A stretch of 40,610 nt of DNA, taken from contig JAFQPM010000023.1 of NCBI GenBank assembly GCA_017411745.1, forward strand, positions 1 to 40,610. Reading direction: 5' to 3'. Below the pieces are notes generated by a model, which ran no database searches, had not been told where the DNA came from, and saw only the letters and a program-made list of their open reading frames with translations. The stretch comes from Clostridia bacterium (lineage in GTDB: Bacteria > Bacillota > Clostridia > Oscillospirales > CAG-272). This document shows, piece after piece, positions 40,403-40,610 of the stretch (position 1 is the stretch's first letter; each line of letters opens with the position of its first letter). A program made the position numbers and the translations under genes.

Positions 40403-40485
40403 AGTGAAGCTGTCGCGAAAACGGCAGATAAGATATTACGGCATTAGAAAGTCAAAAAAAATTTGAAAATTTTTTCAAAAAGGTA

Positions 40486-40514
40486 TTGACAAAGTAAAAG
40501 AGCTGTGATATAAT
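40486..40514 (+). promoter_or_regulatory. Downstream promoter P2 of a probable rRNA operon
   Basis: TTGACA (40486-40491), 17 bases, TATAAT (40509-40514), again preceded by AAAAAGGTA, 112 bases from P1. Tandem twin promoters with an A-rich upstream stretch are typical of rRNA operons. Confidence 0.75.
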
Positions 40515-40610
40515 AGACAAGCGCTCGCAAAAAGGGAGCGCGGAATTGAAGCTTGACAATTGAACAACAAAAGATAGAAGTACAAAGCAAAAAAGCAAGT
40601 GCGAAATACA
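40515..40610 (+). promoter_or_regulatory. Leader region, probably 5' of 16S rRNA
   Basis: GCGCTC (40521-40526) pairs with GAGCGC (40536-40541). Then GACAATTGAACAAC and an A-rich tail follow, as in clostridial 16S leaders. No 16S sequence itself is inside the window. From 40218 to 40373 I see nothing recognisable. Confidence 0.45.

Overview
The window looks like chromosomal DNA of an endospore-forming, Gram-positive Clostridia-type gut bacterium. Evidence: sporulation genes (spoIVB, spoVAC), a ribonuclease J, AGGAGG-type ribosome binding sites, many TTGACA-17-TATAAT promoters, BspA-like and Thr/Glu-linker lipoproteins, a dockerin protein, and genes for hexuronate and plant-polysaccharide use. 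No transposase, integrase, CRISPR array or phage gene is visible. The order within Clostridia cannot be fixed from the sequence.

Layout. 1-1.7 kb: the 3' end of a repetitive surface-type protein, then about 700 bases without genes holding structured DNA: a promoter-terminator unit with several hairpins (candidate ncRNA) and a tRNA 3'-end remnant. 1.7-2.8 kb: mscL and mgsA. 2.9-7.7 kb: a hexuronate operon, uxaB-uxaA-uxaC, read leftward from a divergent AraC-family gene. 7.8-9.2 kb: a small membrane protein and a PD-(D/E)XK-like protein of unknown role. 9.3-11.5 kb: spoIVB, a membrane-anchored unknown, and a broken duplicate of the spoIVB 3' end with its terminator. 11.5-13.5 kb: a GH28-type beta-helix enzyme and a coiled-coil protein. 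13.6-16.2 kb: a long hairpin leader with an attenuator-like terminator in front of a large LRR lipoprotein. 16.5-21.1 kb: spoVAC, then a leftward cluster galK - membrane protein - walJ - rlmH - lipoprotein, and an AbrB/SpoVT-type regulator.

21.3-30.6 kb is mostly housekeeping: a small membrane protein, rnjA with a structured leader, a SurA/foldase-like membrane protein, a zinc-ribbon protein, a 32-residue Cys-rich microprotein, lepA, hemW and a DUF1292 protein. 30.6-31.6 kb has no clear protein gene but holds four spaced repeats, a terminator, and a terminator-ended structured RNA that may be 6S RNA. 31.6-36.0 kb carries two transglutaminase-like proteins (a lipoprotein, and one with a dockerin) around an ABC exporter. 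Then come nth, a GH106-like glycosidase and a YetF-family membrane protein. The last 240 bases hold two near-identical strong promoters and a hairpin, which looks like the leader of an rRNA operon starting just beyond the window.

How it fits together: pectin or glucuronide-derived hexuronates would pass through GH28-type enzymes and UxaC/UxaB/UxaA, with methylglyoxal synthase as a glycolytic overflow valve. Galactokinase and the GH106-like enzyme extend the glycan diet, and the surface lipoproteins and dockerin protein point to work at the cell surface. The most unusual material is non-coding: the 1.2-1.5 kb unit, the 13.7 kb attenuator, the repeated hairpin-GAATGGAG start-site motif, the rnjA leader and the 30.6-31.3 kb region.
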